A DNA stretch of 64,000 bases, taken from positions 1,922,001 through 1,986,000 of the forward strand of contig NZ_JACHDO010000001.1 of assembly GCF_014201115.1 (NCBI RefSeq), read 5' to 3'. A model generated the notes under the pieces. The model was given only the letters and a program-made list of their open reading frames with translations. It did no database searches and was not told the origin of the DNA. This document shows, piece by piece, positions 43,301 through 50,335 of this stretch (position 1 is the first letter of the stretch; every line of letters begins with the position of its first letter). Made by a program: the position numbers and the translations under genes. The DNA comes from Nocardiopsis metallicus (GTDB lineage: Bacteria > Actinomycetota > Actinomycetes > Streptosporangiales > Streptosporangiaceae).

Positions 43301-44548
43301 TCAGGAGGTCACGGCGACCTGGCCGCGGTCCTTGTGCTCAGGCCCGGCCTTACCCGGGCGGATGTCGTCGGCGAAGATCTCGGTGGGCAGGTAGAGCGCG
43401 CAGCAGGCGTTGGGGATGTCCACCACGCCCCCGATCCGCCCCTCGATCGGCGAGGTACCGAGGATCAGGTAGGCCTGCTCCCCGGTGTACCCCCACTTCT
43501 TGAGGTACTCGATGGCGTTGAGGCAGGCGTTCCGGTAGGCCTCGGTGGCGTCCATGTACAGGTTGGTGTTGTCCCGGTGGTCGACGGAGATCCCGATGAA
43601 CGTGAGGAACTCCGAGTACAGCGGGGCGACCCGGCCCGGCTGGAAGACGGGGTTGCGGTGGACCCCGTAGGTCTCCATACCGTTCTTGATCACGTCGACG
43701 CGCAGGTCGATGAAGCCGCCCATCTCGATCGCGCCGCAGAAGTTGATCTCGCCGTCGCCCTGGCTGAAGTGCAGGTCTCCCACGGAGAGCAGCGCCCCGG
43801 GGACGTGGACCGGGTAGAAGATCCGTGACCCCCGGGTGAAGTTCTTGATGTCGTGGTTGCCACCGTTCTCCCGCGGCGGCACGGTGCGTGCCCCTGAGGC
43901 GGCGATGCGGGCCAACAGGTCGCCGTCGGCGTTCCCCGCCAGGGTCTGATCCACCAGGGGCGGCAGCGCCAGCGGGGGTACCCGCTCCGGATCGGTGTCG
44001 ATGAGCGCCTGTTCACGGCGGTTCCAGGTGTCGAGCAACCCGTGTGAAGGCGCCACCCCCATGAGACCGGGGTGGGTGATCCCCGTGTACTCCACGCCCG
44101 GCACGTGCCGGGAGGTGGCCGCCTGGCCGTGGAAGTCCCAGATGGCCTTGTAGGCGTCGGGGTAGTAGTCGGTGAGGAATCCTCCCCCGTTGACCTTGGC
44201 GAAGATGCCGCTGTATCCCCACCCCTGGCCGCACACGGGCCCCTTCTCCTGCGGGATGGGGCCGAGGTCGAGGATGTCGACGATGAGCAGGTCGCCCGGC
44301 TCGACCCCCTCGACGCGGACAGGACCGCTGAGCATGTGGCAGCGGTTGAGGTCCACGTCGCGCACGTCGTTGGCGGAGTCGTTGTTGCCGATCTGGCCGT
44401 CCGTCCACTCCCGGCACTCGATGCGGAACTCCTGGCCGGGGCGCACGCTGGCCGCGGCGGGGACCTCGGGGTGGAAGCGGTTGTGCCCGGGGACGGCCTG
44501 CTGGGCCATGGGCTTGGACGGATCGTGGCTGAAGACGACGTCGGGCAT
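43301..44548 (-). CDS. fmdA: Formamidase/acetamidase (FmdA family)
   Basis: 415 residues, full length for the family. Recognisable blocks are EWTDGQIGNNDSANDVRDVD, VEPGDLLIVDILDLG, GGFLTDYYPDAYKAIWDFHG, GITHPGLMGVAPS, PPRENGGNHDIKNF, LSVGDLHFSQGDGEINFCGA and YLILGTSPIEGRIGGVVDIP. It hydrolyses formamide or short aliphatic amides to the acid and ammonia. It is the last gene of an amide-utilisation group with AmiS (141 bp upstream), FmdB and an AmiC-like sensor. Confidence 0.93.
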   Translation of the reverse strand: MPDVVFSHDPSKPMAQQAVPGHNRFHPEVPAAASVRPGQEFRIECREWTDGQIGNNDSANDVRDVDLNRCHMLSGPVRVEGVEPGDLLIVDILDLGPIPQEKGPVCGQGWGYSGIFAKVNGGGFLTDYYPDAYKAIWDFHGQAATSRHVPGVEYTGITHPGLMGVAPSHGLLDTWNRREQALIDTDPERVPPLALPPLVDQTLAGNADGDLLARIAASGARTVPPRENGGNHDIKNFTRGSRIFYPVHVPGALLSVGDLHFSQGDGEINFCGAIEMGGFIDLRVDVIKNGMETYGVHRNPVFQPGRVAPLYSEFLTFIGISVDHRDNTNLYMDATEAYRNACLNAIEYLKKWGYTGEQAYLILGTSPIEGRIGGVVDIPNACCALYLPTEIFADDIRPGKAGPEHKDRGQVAVTS

Positions 44549-44688
44549 GACGGGCTCTCTCTCCGAATGTTCACCGGGCGTGGCCCGGGTGGTGGTGTGC
44601 GGCCCGGAACGGCTGTCCGGGCCGGGGCGGGATCGGGTGGCGGGATCGAATCGGGCTCATGGCGGAGCGGGCTCGGGCGACAGAGGAC

Positions 44689-45315
44689 TCAGGTGCTGTG
44701 CGCGGGTTCTGCGGGTGTGGTCTCTTCGGGCGCAGGGCGTGCAGTGGACAGCCACAGCCAGGCGAGGCTGAGCACCCCCACGCAGGCGAGCGCGATGGCG
44801 ACGGGTGTGTTGGTGGGCCAGTAACCGCTCACGAGCAGGGCGCCGGGAACCGCTGCGGTGACCACGCCGGTGATGATCGCGAACCAGCCGGTGAGGCGGG
44901 CCAGGTGCGTGCGCTCGACTCCCAGGACACAGAAGAAGAGGAACCAGAGCACAGCCCAGTAAAGCCAAATCACCGCGAAGGGACCGTCGCCGCGAATCAG
45001 GCCGGTGTAGACCGCCGTGGTCAGGGCGGTGGCGGAGACGAAGAGCGAGAACCAGCCCAGGCCGTGCTGCTCCCAGCCGGTGATCGCGTTGACGCCGACC
45101 CACAGGTAGGTGAACCCGAACAGGTACAGCGGGGCGGCGTCGGCGATGGCGAACGTGTCGGCGGCCTGGACCAGCAGGACGGTCGGCACGACCACCTGCA
45201 GGGAGCCGACGAAGAGGTTGAGCGGGGCGGCGGCCTTCGCGGAGATGACGCCCAGCAGGAGAAGGCCGTTGATGATCAGTACGGCTCCGACGTAGAAGAG
45301 TCCGGCGGCACTCAT
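44689..45315 (-). CDS. amiS: AmiS/UreI-family amide channel
   Basis: 208 residues with about six or seven membrane helices, beginning GLFYVGAVLIINGLLLLGVI and containing LYLFGFTYLWVGVNAITGW, a signature of the AmiS/UreI family of urea and short-chain-amide channels. GCAGGAG precedes the ATG. It would let amides enter for the FmdA enzyme. It lies 10 bp after the FmdB stop, so both are co-transcribed. Confidence 0.88.
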   Translation of the reverse strand: MSAAGLFYVGAVLIINGLLLLGVISAKAAAPLNLFVGSLQVVVPTVLLVQAADTFAIADAAPLYLFGFTYLWVGVNAITGWEQHGLGWFSLFVSATALTTAVYTGLIRGDGPFAVIWLYWAVLWFLFFCVLGVERTHLARLTGWFAIITGVVTAAVPGALLVSGYWPTNTPVAIALACVGVLSLAWLWLSTARPAPEETTPAEPAHST

Positions 45316-45325
45316 CTCCTGCTCC

Positions 45326-45595
45326 TCAGGCCCGTGGGAGGAGGGCGTGGCGGGGGTCGGCGAGCGGCTGCGGGGCCGGCGCCGACATCGTGGTGACCGC
45401 GGGCAGTTCCGTGCTCTGCTCCGCGGCGTCGCGCACCCGTTCCCCGGTGCGGGGGACGGCTCGCACCATCGGTGCGGTGAAGGTTCTGCGCGCCTGGTTT
45501 CCGCAGGCGCAGCCGGTGTGTGCGGGGGCCTGCCCCATGGGGGCGGCCAGGTCGGTCTCGTGGCGGTCCGGACAGCGGTACAGGTAGGTGACCAT
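45326..45595 (-). CDS. fmdB: FmdB-family zinc-ribbon protein
   Basis: 89 residues. The N-terminal ribbon is YLYRCPDRHETDLAAPMGQA then CACGNQARRTF, a single C-x-x-x-H then CxC ligand set as in the FmdB regulatory/zinc-ribbon family found beside formamidases. The rest is Pro/Ala-rich. Two ATGs are adjacent; the second (45595) has the better distance from AAAGGAG. The gene starts just after a paired direct repeat (45608-45631). A regulatory role is assumed from family name and context. Confidence 0.82.
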   Translation of the reverse strand: MVTYLYRCPDRHETDLAAPMGQAPAHTGCACGNQARRTFTAPMVRAVPRTGERVRDAAEQSTELPAVTTMSAPAPQPLADPRHALLPRA

Positions 45596-45607
45596 CATCA
45601 CTCCTTT

Positions 45608-45631
45608 CAAATGAAAATAATTCAAATGAAG
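45608..45631. promoter_or_regulatory. Paired direct repeat upstream of fmdB
   Basis: CAAATGAA occurs twice with a 15-bp start-to-start distance, each inside a TTCAAATGAA near-palindrome. The same layout (CGAATGAA twice, 15 bp apart, both ending AATGAAG) is found at 46909-46932 by the marR gene. It is probably the operator of that MarR protein. Confidence 0.5.
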
Positions 45632-45701
45632 GGAAGTGGCAAGGGAGGGACGGAGACTTCATCGGGAAGGCCGGGGCGCATGCTTCAGGGCGCGGGCCCC
45701 G

Positions 45702-45746
45702 GAGGCAGGAGCGTCAGAGGCGGGAGCGTCAGAGGCGGGAGCGTCA
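45702..45746 (-). repeat. Three tandem 15-bp units at the amiC-like stop
   Basis: Units GAGG(C/A)GGGAGCGTCA-like at 45702, 45717 and 45732; two are identical and one differs at one base. On the minus strand each unit carries a TGA, the most upstream being the real stop of the AmiC-like gene. Confidence 0.75.
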
Positions 45747-46829
45747 GAGCCGGGCGAGGATCTCGAAGCCCAGGCCCTCGGCGCGGGCGATGTACACGCG
45801 CTGGTGGATGTTGCCGGACCTCAGCTGCATGGGCCCGCGCGGCCCGTCGTAACCCACGGAGTCGCCCACCCGCGAAAGGTGTTCGGGCCGGGTGGTACCC
45901 GCACGCCGGACCAGCGCGCCGAGCGCCATCAGACCCTCGTAGCACGATTCGGCCATGTTGTTCAGCGGAGGGGCCTCCGGGCCGTGCATACGCGTGTAGG
46001 CACCGGAGAGGTCCAGGGCGGATTCGGTGGGCAGCGAACGGAAGTAGGCAGCGGCCACGAAGAGGTTCGCCGTGCAGTCCGCGCCACTTCCGAGCAGCAT
46101 GTTCTCCTCCATCAGCGGAGTCAGGCGCCGGACGTGCTCGTGGAGTCCGCGCGCGGCGAACAGTCGGTTGAAGGCCACCGCGTCCTGGCCGACCAGCAGC
46201 ATGAGCACGGTGTCGGCCCCGCTGCCCCGGACACGTTCCAGGGTGGGGCCGAAGTCCTCCGTGCCGAGTTCGACGAACGACTCCCCCACGACGCGCATCC
46301 CCAGTTCGCGGGCGTAGGCGCGGACCGAGCGCGAGGTACTCCGCGGCCAGACGTAGTCGTCTCCGACGACGAAGAGGTCCCGGGTTCCCTGCTCGTCCCG
46401 CATCCACCGCATGGCGGGAGCGATCTGGTCCGGGGGTGTCTCACCGGAGCAGAAGACCCCACTGGAGTTCTCACCGCCCTCGTACAGGGAGGTGTACACA
46501 TAGGGAACGTGGCCCCGCACCACGGGGACGAGGTGCTGGCGGACCTGCGAGATGTGCCAACCGGTCACCGCGTGGATCTCTCCTGAGCGCACGAGCGCCC
46601 CCACCTGGGCCGCGATCTCGCGAACGGGTCGGCCGCCGTCGATGACCACGGGTCGCACGCGCCTGCCCAGCAGACCTCCCGAGGCGTTGATGTGGTCGAG
46701 AGCGGTCTCGGTGACAGCCTCGCAGGAGGGACCGAAGATCCCGGCGGGGCCGCGCAGCGGGATGACCACACCCACGGGGAAGTCGTCGGAGGACCGCTCC
46801 GCGCCGTGTTCGGGACAGTGGCACAACAT
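45744..46829 (-). CDS. AmiC-like amide-binding protein without signal peptide
   Basis: 361 residues of the type I periplasmic-binding fold used by AmiC and urea/amide ABC receptors: VGVVIPLRGPAGIFGPSCEA, GLLGRRVRPVVIDGG, FVVGDDYVWPRSTSR and GPRGPMQLRSGNIHQRVYIA. The ATG at 46829 follows GGGAGG and the protein starts LCHCPEHGAERS, with no signal peptide or lipobox. It is therefore likely a cytoplasmic sensor like Pseudomonas AmiC rather than a transport receptor. No AmiR antiterminator is nearby; a divergent MarR gene is. It stands at the head of the fmdB-amiS-fmdA group. Confidence 0.82.
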   Translation of the reverse strand: MLCHCPEHGAERSSDDFPVGVVIPLRGPAGIFGPSCEAVTETALDHINASGGLLGRRVRPVVIDGGRPVREIAAQVGALVRSGEIHAVTGWHISQVRQHLVPVVRGHVPYVYTSLYEGGENSSGVFCSGETPPDQIAPAMRWMRDEQGTRDLFVVGDDYVWPRSTSRSVRAYARELGMRVVGESFVELGTEDFGPTLERVRGSGADTVLMLLVGQDAVAFNRLFAARGLHEHVRRLTPLMEENMLLGSGADCTANLFVAAAYFRSLPTESALDLSGAYTRMHGPEAPPLNNMAESCYEGLMALGALVRRAGTTRPEHLSRVGDSVGYDGPRGPMQLRSGNIHQRVYIARAEGLGFEILARL

Positions 46830-46864
46830 GAACGCTCCCTCCCGGGCCACACATCACCGACTCA

Positions 46865-46877
46865 TTACTGAAAGTAA
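46865..46877. promoter_or_regulatory. Inverted repeat between amiC-like and marR genes
   Basis: TTACTGAAAGTAA is a perfect 5-3-5 palindrome in the 51-bp gap between the divergent genes. MarR-family dimers commonly bind such sites; it may also overlap a -35 element for marR. Confidence 0.5.
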
Positions 46878-46880
46878 CCA

Positions 46881-47417
46881 ATGATGCCGAGTATGCTAAA
46901 TTTACCCCCGAATGAAATCTTCTCGAATGAAGATGTTCCAGGCAAGGTACCGGACGAGACACGAGATGTGGAGCTGCAGACGATGCTCGGCGGAGGTCTC
47001 CCACCCCTGCTCCTGCGCAAGATGGCCGCGAGACTGGACGCCTGTGCCGCGGGCCTGGTGCGCGAACACGGCCTGACCGTCGACCGGTGGCGCATGCTCG
47101 AACTCCTGGTGGCCCGCGGGCCGCTGTCCATGGCGGTGCTGTCCGAGGAGCTCAGCCTCACCGGGCCCACCGCCAGCCGTGTCGCGGACCGTCTGGTCAG
47201 TGAGGCACTCGCCTACCGAAACGTCGACCCCACCGACCGCAGGCGCGTCGTCCTCCAGGTCTCCAAACGCGGTCGCACCCTCCACGGCCAACTGGCTCCC
47301 GAGGTCGAGGAGGCCCAGGCGCGCGCCTTTCACCTGCTCACCGAGAGTGAACAGGCGGAGTTCGCCTCGCTCCTACGCTCCCTCGGCACCGAACGGGAAG
47401 GCAGCCAGAGCGTCTGA
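46881..47417 (+). CDS. MarR-family transcriptional regulator
   Basis: 178 residues as drawn. The winged HTH is LTVDRWRMLELLVARGPLS then MAVLSEELSLTGPTASRVAD, and the wing RNVDPTDRRRVVLQVSKRG. The family is usually about 150 residues, and a direct-repeat operator candidate lies at 46909-46932, so the true start may be the GTG at 46968. Neither start has a good ribosome-binding site. Divergence from the AmiC-like gene points to control of the amide operon. Confidence 0.83.
   Translation: MMPSMLNLPPNEIFSNEDVPGKVPDETRDVELQTMLGGGLPPLLLRKMAARLDACAAGLVREHGLTVDRWRMLELLVARGPLSMAVLSEELSLTGPTASRVADRLVSEALAYRNVDPTDRRRVVLQVSKRGRTLHGQLAPEVEEAQARAFHLLTESEQAEFASLLRSLGTEREGSQSV
46909..46932. promoter_or_regulatory. 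Paired direct repeat near the marR 5' end
   Basis: CGAATGAA twice, 15 bp apart, matching the arrangement upstream of fmdB (45608-45631) at about 18 of 24 positions. If it is an operator, marR translation starts downstream of it. Confidence 0.45.
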
Positions 47418-47563
47418 GCAGTACGAGGGTTCCGCAAGGGCGGGGGAGTCCTCGAGCATGACCGAGCCGTGCTCGCGCGTGAAGGTGCGCCCGCCCCAGA
47501 AGCTGGTCCCGGCGACGTTCGGCTTACAGGTTCTTCCCGTCCCCGCGTGCGCGGGGCTCACAC

Positions 47564-47896
47564 TTAACGAACTGCGACAATGCGGGCCGTTATCTTGCCG
47601 CAACCTAGATTCAGGGCATGGGTTCCGAGATTCCGGTACTGCACTGCAACACATGGTGAAGGGCCGGACATGGGGGCGAGCGCCTCGCGCAGGCCAGTGG
47701 GGCTGGACGCAGTAACGAGGTCCGGCGGGCAGGGACAGCTCCGGCGGAGAAGAGTCGCCACGAACACCGGCTGGCCGTGGCGGTCGTGGAGCTCGCCGAT
47801 CAGGTGGTGCGGGAACTCCCTGCGCAGCCGCTGGATCTCGTGGCTGGGAAAGACGCTGTAGCCGACCACGCTCACCCCTGCCCGAGGGGCGGCCAC
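47564..47896 (-). CDS. Small conserved-looking hypothetical protein
   Basis: Up to 110 residues. The stretch HEIQRLRREFPHHLIGELHD, then GQPVFVATLLRR and PTGLREALA, resembles short actinobacterial proteins with a RREFPxxxIG motif often encoded divergently from XRE-DUF5753 regulators, as here. The start is uncertain (GTG 47896 or a GTG about 20 bases inside). The last 40 residues look less conserved, so the 3' end may be altered. No function is known. Confidence 0.45.
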   Translation of the reverse strand: MAAPRAGVSVVGYSVFPSHEIQRLRREFPHHLIGELHDRHGQPVFVATLLRRSCPCPPDLVTASSPTGLREALAPMSGPSPCVAVQYRNLGTHALNLGCGKITARIVAVR

Positions 47897-47904
47897 GTGA
47901 TCGA

Positions 47905-48189
47905 GTGGCGAAGTCCATCGACGTAGCGCCGAGCAGCATCACCAGGTGGGAGGACCCAGCAGGGGCGATCCCCCGCCGCCGTGACCTGCGCGCCCTCCTG
48001 GAGTACTACGGCGTTTCCGAGGACGACGCCGCCCGCTACCTGGAACTACGGGAGCGTGCTCGCGAATCGGGCTGGTGGCAGCGCTACGGCATCAAGGGGG
48101 AATACGGGGCCTACATCGGGTTGGAGAGTGACGCCCGCAGGATCCAGCGCTACGACGCCCTCCACATACCGGGCCTCTTCCAGACCTAG
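47905..48189 (+). pseudogene. XRE-DUF5753 regulator, N-terminal fragment
   Basis: It encodes the end of an XRE HTH (AKSIDVAPSSITRWEDP, RRRDLRALLEYYGVSED) and the first part of DUF5753 (RRIQRYDALHIPGLFQT), then stops at TAG 48187 just before the IS481-type element. Helices 1-2 of the HTH are missing upstream. The DUF5753 domain continues at 49266-49724 in the same frame once the IS is removed, but the joint codon is TAG (QT-stop-DYQRA) where relatives usually have an acidic residue. Confidence 0.82.
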
Positions 48190-48190
48190 G

Positions 48191-49260
48191 TGTACTGACC
48201 ACAGAGGTTGAGTACGGCCCGGCAGTGATTTGACAGCAAGAGAGGGCCTCCGACATAGGTGTGGATTGTCTAGATCAACACCTGAAGTAGGTCAGGAGGC
48301 CCTCCGTGGCCCACACTACCCATGCCAACGCCCGTCTCACACCCGCCGGACGCCTGGAGTTGGCCCGCTGCGTGGTCGAAGACGGCTGGACACTGCGTAG
48401 GGCCGCGGAACGCTTCCAGGCCAGCGTGAGCACCACCAAACGCTGGGCCGACCGCTACCGCGCCCATGGCGAGGCGGGCATGGTCGATGCCTCCAGCCGC
48501 CCGCACCACTCACCCCGGCGTACCCCCACCCACCGTGAGCGCCGCGTCATCAAACTGCGCTGCCTCAAACGCTGGGGACCAGCCCGCATCGCCGGGCACC
48601 TGGGCATGTGCGCCTCGACCGTGCACCGCGTCCTGACCCGCTACAAGTGCGCCCGCCTGTCCCACCTGGACCGCGCCACCGGCCGCACCGTGCGCCGCTA
48701 CGAACGCGAGCGGCCCGGTGAACTCGTGCACGTGGACATCAAGAAGCTCGGCAACATCCCCGACGGCGGCGGCCACAAGACGCTGGGGCGGCCCCAAGGC
48801 CGCAAGAACCGCGCCAACGTTGGCTATGCCTTCCTCCACAACGCCGTGGACGATCACTCGCGGCTGGCCTACACCGAGATCCTGGCCGACGAGAAAAAGG
48901 AGACCGCTGTCGGGTTCTGGGAACGAGCCAACTCCTACTTCGCCTCGGTCGGGATCACCGTGGAGCGGGTACTGACCGATAACGGGTCCTGCTACAAGTC
49001 CCACCTGTGGCGCGACGCCCTGGTCAAGGCCGGGATCAAGCACAAACGCACCCGCCCTTACCGGCCTCAGACCAACGGCAAGGTCGAGCGGTTCAACCGC
49101 ACCCTGGTCGACGAATGGGCCTACGCCCGCCCCTATCGATCAGAGACCGAGAAGCGGGAGGCGTTCGGTGGGTGGTTGCACGAGTACAATCACCACCGGT
49201 TCCACACCGCCGTTGGCGGCCCTCCCGCTTCTCGTGTTCCTAACCTCTCAGGTCAGTACA
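48191..49260 (+). mobile_element. IS481-family insertion sequence with CCTAGG target duplication
   Basis: The ends TGTACTGACCACAGAGGTT (48191) and the complement of the right end TGTACTGACCTGAGAGGTT match at 17 of 19 positions. CCTAGG flanks both sides (48185-48190 and 49261-49266): a 6-bp duplication of an NCTAGN target, the known preference of IS481. Between the left end and the gene, GAGGGCCTCC and GGAGGCCCTC (with inner GGTGT/ACACC) form a long stem-loop that would limit read-through translation. Confidence 0.93.
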
Positions 49261-49265
49261 CCTAG
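48306..49265 (+). CDS. IS481-family transposase
   Basis: 319 residues. Two N-terminal HTH units (WTLRRAAERFQASVSTTKRW and WGPARIAGHLGMCASTVHRV) precede an rve integrase core: ELVHVDIKKLGNIPDGGGH (D), RVLTDNGSCYKSHLWRDAL (D) and NGKVERFNRTLVDEWAYA (E). The reading frame leaves the IS and stops at TAG 49263-49265 inside the CCTAGG target duplication, so the stop is supplied by the host site. Confidence 0.93.
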   Translation: MAHTTHANARLTPAGRLELARCVVEDGWTLRRAAERFQASVSTTKRWADRYRAHGEAGMVDASSRPHHSPRRTPTHRERRVIKLRCLKRWGPARIAGHLGMCASTVHRVLTRYKCARLSHLDRATGRTVRRYERERPGELVHVDIKKLGNIPDGGGHKTLGRPQGRKNRANVGYAFLHNAVDDHSRLAYTEILADEKKETAVGFWERANSYFASVGITVERVLTDNGSCYKSHLWRDALVKAGIKHKRTRPYRPQTNGKVERFNRTLVDEWAYARPYRSETEKREAFGGWLHEYNHHRFHTAVGGPPASRVPNLSGQYT

Positions 49266-49724
49266 GACTACCAGCGCGCGCTTGCCGCCGGAAGCATGGC
49301 CGATGTGAGCCAGGACGAGATCGACATCCGGATCGGAGTCCGCAAGGAACGGCAGCGTGTCTGGAGGAGCAACCGACCGCAGACCTGGGCGATCATCGAT
49401 GAAGCCGCTATCCACCGAATGGTAGGCGGACCCGCTGTCATGCGGGAACAGCTCGAACATGTCATCGCCCTGATGAACGAGCCGTACGTGACCGTTCAGC
49501 TGCTCCCCTATGAGGTGGGTGCGCATGCCGCGATGGAAACCGGCCCGTTCACGGTGATAGACGTCGGGTCCTTGGATGTCGTGCACGTGGAGCAGCACAA
49601 GAGCGTCCTGTTCCGCGATGACTCCCATGAGGTGGAGGAGCACCTCCGGGTGCTCGATAGGCTGCGCATGAAAGCCCACGGGGACGCGAGGACCAAGGAC
49701 GGTCTGCGCAGCGCCCTGAGGTGA
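49266..49724 (+). pseudogene. XRE-DUF5753 regulator, C-terminal fragment
   Basis: It continues DUF5753: DYQRALAAGSMADVSQDEID, then RPQTWAIIDEAAIHRMVGG, ALMNEPYVTVQLLPYEVGA, VEQHKSVLFRDDSHEVEEHL to the stop. It is in frame with 47905-48189 if the IS and one CCTAGG are removed. It has no own start and is probably not translated. Confidence 0.82.
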
Positions 49725-49727
49725 GAC

Positions 49728-49853
49728 TTGATCGGGCAGTGGCACAAGAACAGCTACGCCAAAGCGATCGGGTAGTGCGTTGAGGCTGCTCTATTCGCTT
49801 CGGGCAGCTGGAACGCCTTCGTCTCCTCGGTGAAGGCCCCGCGCGCCAGCTGA
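49728..49853 (+). pseudogene. DUF397 gene remnant
   Basis: Directly after the DUF5753 stop, one frame reads IGQWHKNSYAKAIG, TAG, then CVEAALFASGSWNAFVSSVK and a terminal TGA. WHKNSY, CVEAA and SWNAFVSSVK are the start, middle and end blocks of DUF397, the usual partner of XRE-DUF5753 regulators. The part between CVEAA and the end block is deleted and an in-frame TAG interrupts it. Confidence 0.7.
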
Positions 49854-49923
49854 CCCTCGCTCCCCAGCACGCTCCGAGCCACGGGACCGTCCGCACGGCC
49901 CTGGGCTCGGCTGTGGAACGGCC

Positions 49924-50322
49924 TCAGTTCAACCTGAGCAAGCCCGCCCGTGTCGGGCCGAAGCCGCACGCCTCGCGGTAGAAACCTTCGAGGTGGGGCT
50001 CGTAGTCGACGTGCACCCACTCGATGCCCAGCCCCCGCAGGTCCTCCAGCAGGGCGGCGACCACCCGCCCGCCCACGCCCCGACGCCTCATGTCCGAGGC
50101 CACCGCGGTGTCCAGGACGAACGCGTGTTTCCCCCCGTCCCACACCGCGTGCACGAAGCCGACCAGCCGCCCCCGGACGAAGGATCCCGCCCAGGAACGG
50201 CTGTGCCGTTCCAGCCTCTCGCCCCAGGGGACGAGGGCGACCTCGTGGGAGAAGGCGTCGGCGTGCAGGCGGGACAGCTCCCCGTCGTCGACGGGGAACC
50301 GCAGTCGAATCTCCTCGCGCAT
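49924..50322 (-). CDS. GNAT-family N-acetyltransferase
   Basis: 132 residues. AFVLDTAVASDMRRRGVGGR is the acetyl-CoA-binding loop (R-x-x-G-x-G type) and HLEGFYREACGFGPTR the C-terminal motif. It is compact and single-domain. It is 13 bp downstream of the MFS exporter and may be carried along in that transcript. The substrate is unknown. Confidence 0.84.
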   Translation of the reverse strand: MREEIRLRFPVDDGELSRLHADAFSHEVALVPWGERLERHSRSWAGSFVRGRLVGFVHAVWDGGKHAFVLDTAVASDMRRRGVGGRVVAALLEDLRGLGIEWVHVDYEPHLEGFYREACGFGPTRAGLLRLN

Positions 50323-50335
50323 GAGGGAAGGCTAA

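Noticed and set aside
45608-45631. A third Zur box upstream of the zinc-ribbon gene fmdB
   Set aside because: TGAAAATAATTCA has similar arms but a 13-bp length and poor match to the two real boxes; it is better explained as a repeat pair shared with the marR 5' end.
47531-47564. CRISPR array
   Set aside because: Only one repeat-like hairpin, no second copy at spacer distance and no cas gene in the window.
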